The position numbers were made by a program, and so were the translations under genes. This document shows positions 5,594 to 5,633 of a stretch of 5,633 nt of DNA, piece by piece (position 1 is the first letter of the stretch; each line of letters begins with the position of its first letter). The notes under the pieces were generated by a model. The model did no database searches. It had not been told where the DNA came from and saw only the letters and a program-made list of their open reading frames with translations. The stretch spans positions 1 through 5,633 of the forward strand of contig JAWLCQ010000260.1 of NCBI GenBank assembly GCA_041687095.1, written 5' to 3'. The DNA comes from JAWLCQ01 sp041687095 (GTDB taxonomy: Bacteria > Planctomycetota > Phycisphaerae > SM23-33).

Positions 5594-5633
5594 TCACATT
5601 TTTCCCAGTTGCTGGCAGAGCCGATAGCCGATC
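5594..5633 (-). CDS. Possible 3' end of an upstream minus-strand gene
   Basis: In one minus-strand frame the last bases of the window read IGYRLCQQLGKM followed by tandem stops TGA and TAA (TGA at 5594-5596). The composition looks protein-like, and the place, before an intergenic repeat pair and 230 nt upstream of the dehydrogenase, is right for a gene end. Only 12 codons are visible, so neither reality nor function can be judged. Confidence 0.3.
   Translation of the reverse strand, partial: IGYRLCQQLGKM

Noticed and set aside
5364..5597. N-terminal extension of the dehydrogenase frame to a GTG at 5597
   Set aside because: The translated stretch runs through the hairpin repeats and is Arg/Pro/Ser-rich without family similarity. 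The GTG at 5363 has a good Shine-Dalgarno and starts at the first beta strand.
5590..5618. Minus-strand promoter candidate CTGCCA, 17 bp, GATAAA (with TG before it)
   Set aside because: Each box matches only 4 of 6. It overlaps the probable end of an upstream gene and is more than 220 bp from the dehydrogenase start.

Overview
This 5.6-kb window comes from a very GC-rich bacterial genome (hand counts of 80-87% GC in two 60-bp samples of the largest gene). It is dominated by minus-strand genes. Long antisense reading frames, a by-product of high GC, are everywhere and were not taken as genes. The gene set, a tandem BadF/HgdC-type activase fused to a DUF2229/HgdB-like region beside a D-2-hydroxyacid dehydrogenase, together with the base composition, would fit an anaerobe-related lineage such as a planctomycete. 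The taxon is a guess and nothing in the window proves it.

Layout from left to right. (1) 2-469, plus strand: the 3' part of a carboxymuconolactone-decarboxylase/AhpD-like protein, with a Cys-rich acidic segment and a Gly/Ala/Pro linker in front of the domain. (2) 477-1015, minus strand: a compact two-gene module made of a DUF4258-type predicted toxin (689-1015) and a YgiT-type zinc-finger predicted antitoxin (477-689), joined by a TGATG stop/start overlap. Its GC content falls to about 57%, which suggests later acquisition. (3) 1024-4230, minus strand: a 1068-residue protein with two ASKHA ATPase activase domains in tandem, each with both cluster cysteines, followed by a Cys-rich DUF2229/HgdB-like region. 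(4) 4231-4415: an intergenic stretch with a good Shine-Dalgarno, an extended -10-like box and a perfect 20-bp inverted repeat. (5) 4416-5363, minus strand: an intact D-2-hydroxyacid dehydrogenase of the glycerate/hydroxypyruvate type. (6) 5364-5633: a repeat-bearing intergenic region with two diverged, oppositely oriented copies of a hairpin element, and at the right edge the probable last codons of another minus-strand gene.

How the genes may work together (inference). The dehydrogenase interconverts 2-oxo and (R)-2-hydroxy acids. HgdC-type activases use ATP hydrolysis to push one electron at very low potential into HgdB-family Fe-S proteins, classically for 2-hydroxyacyl-CoA dehydration. 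The activase here appears to carry both activator halves and a possible electron acceptor on one chain, so it may be a self-contained ATP-driven reductase. Its substrate cannot be read from the sequence. The toxin-antitoxin pair starts 8 nt after the activase stop and takes its Shine-Dalgarno from the activase's last codons, so it probably rides on that transcript.
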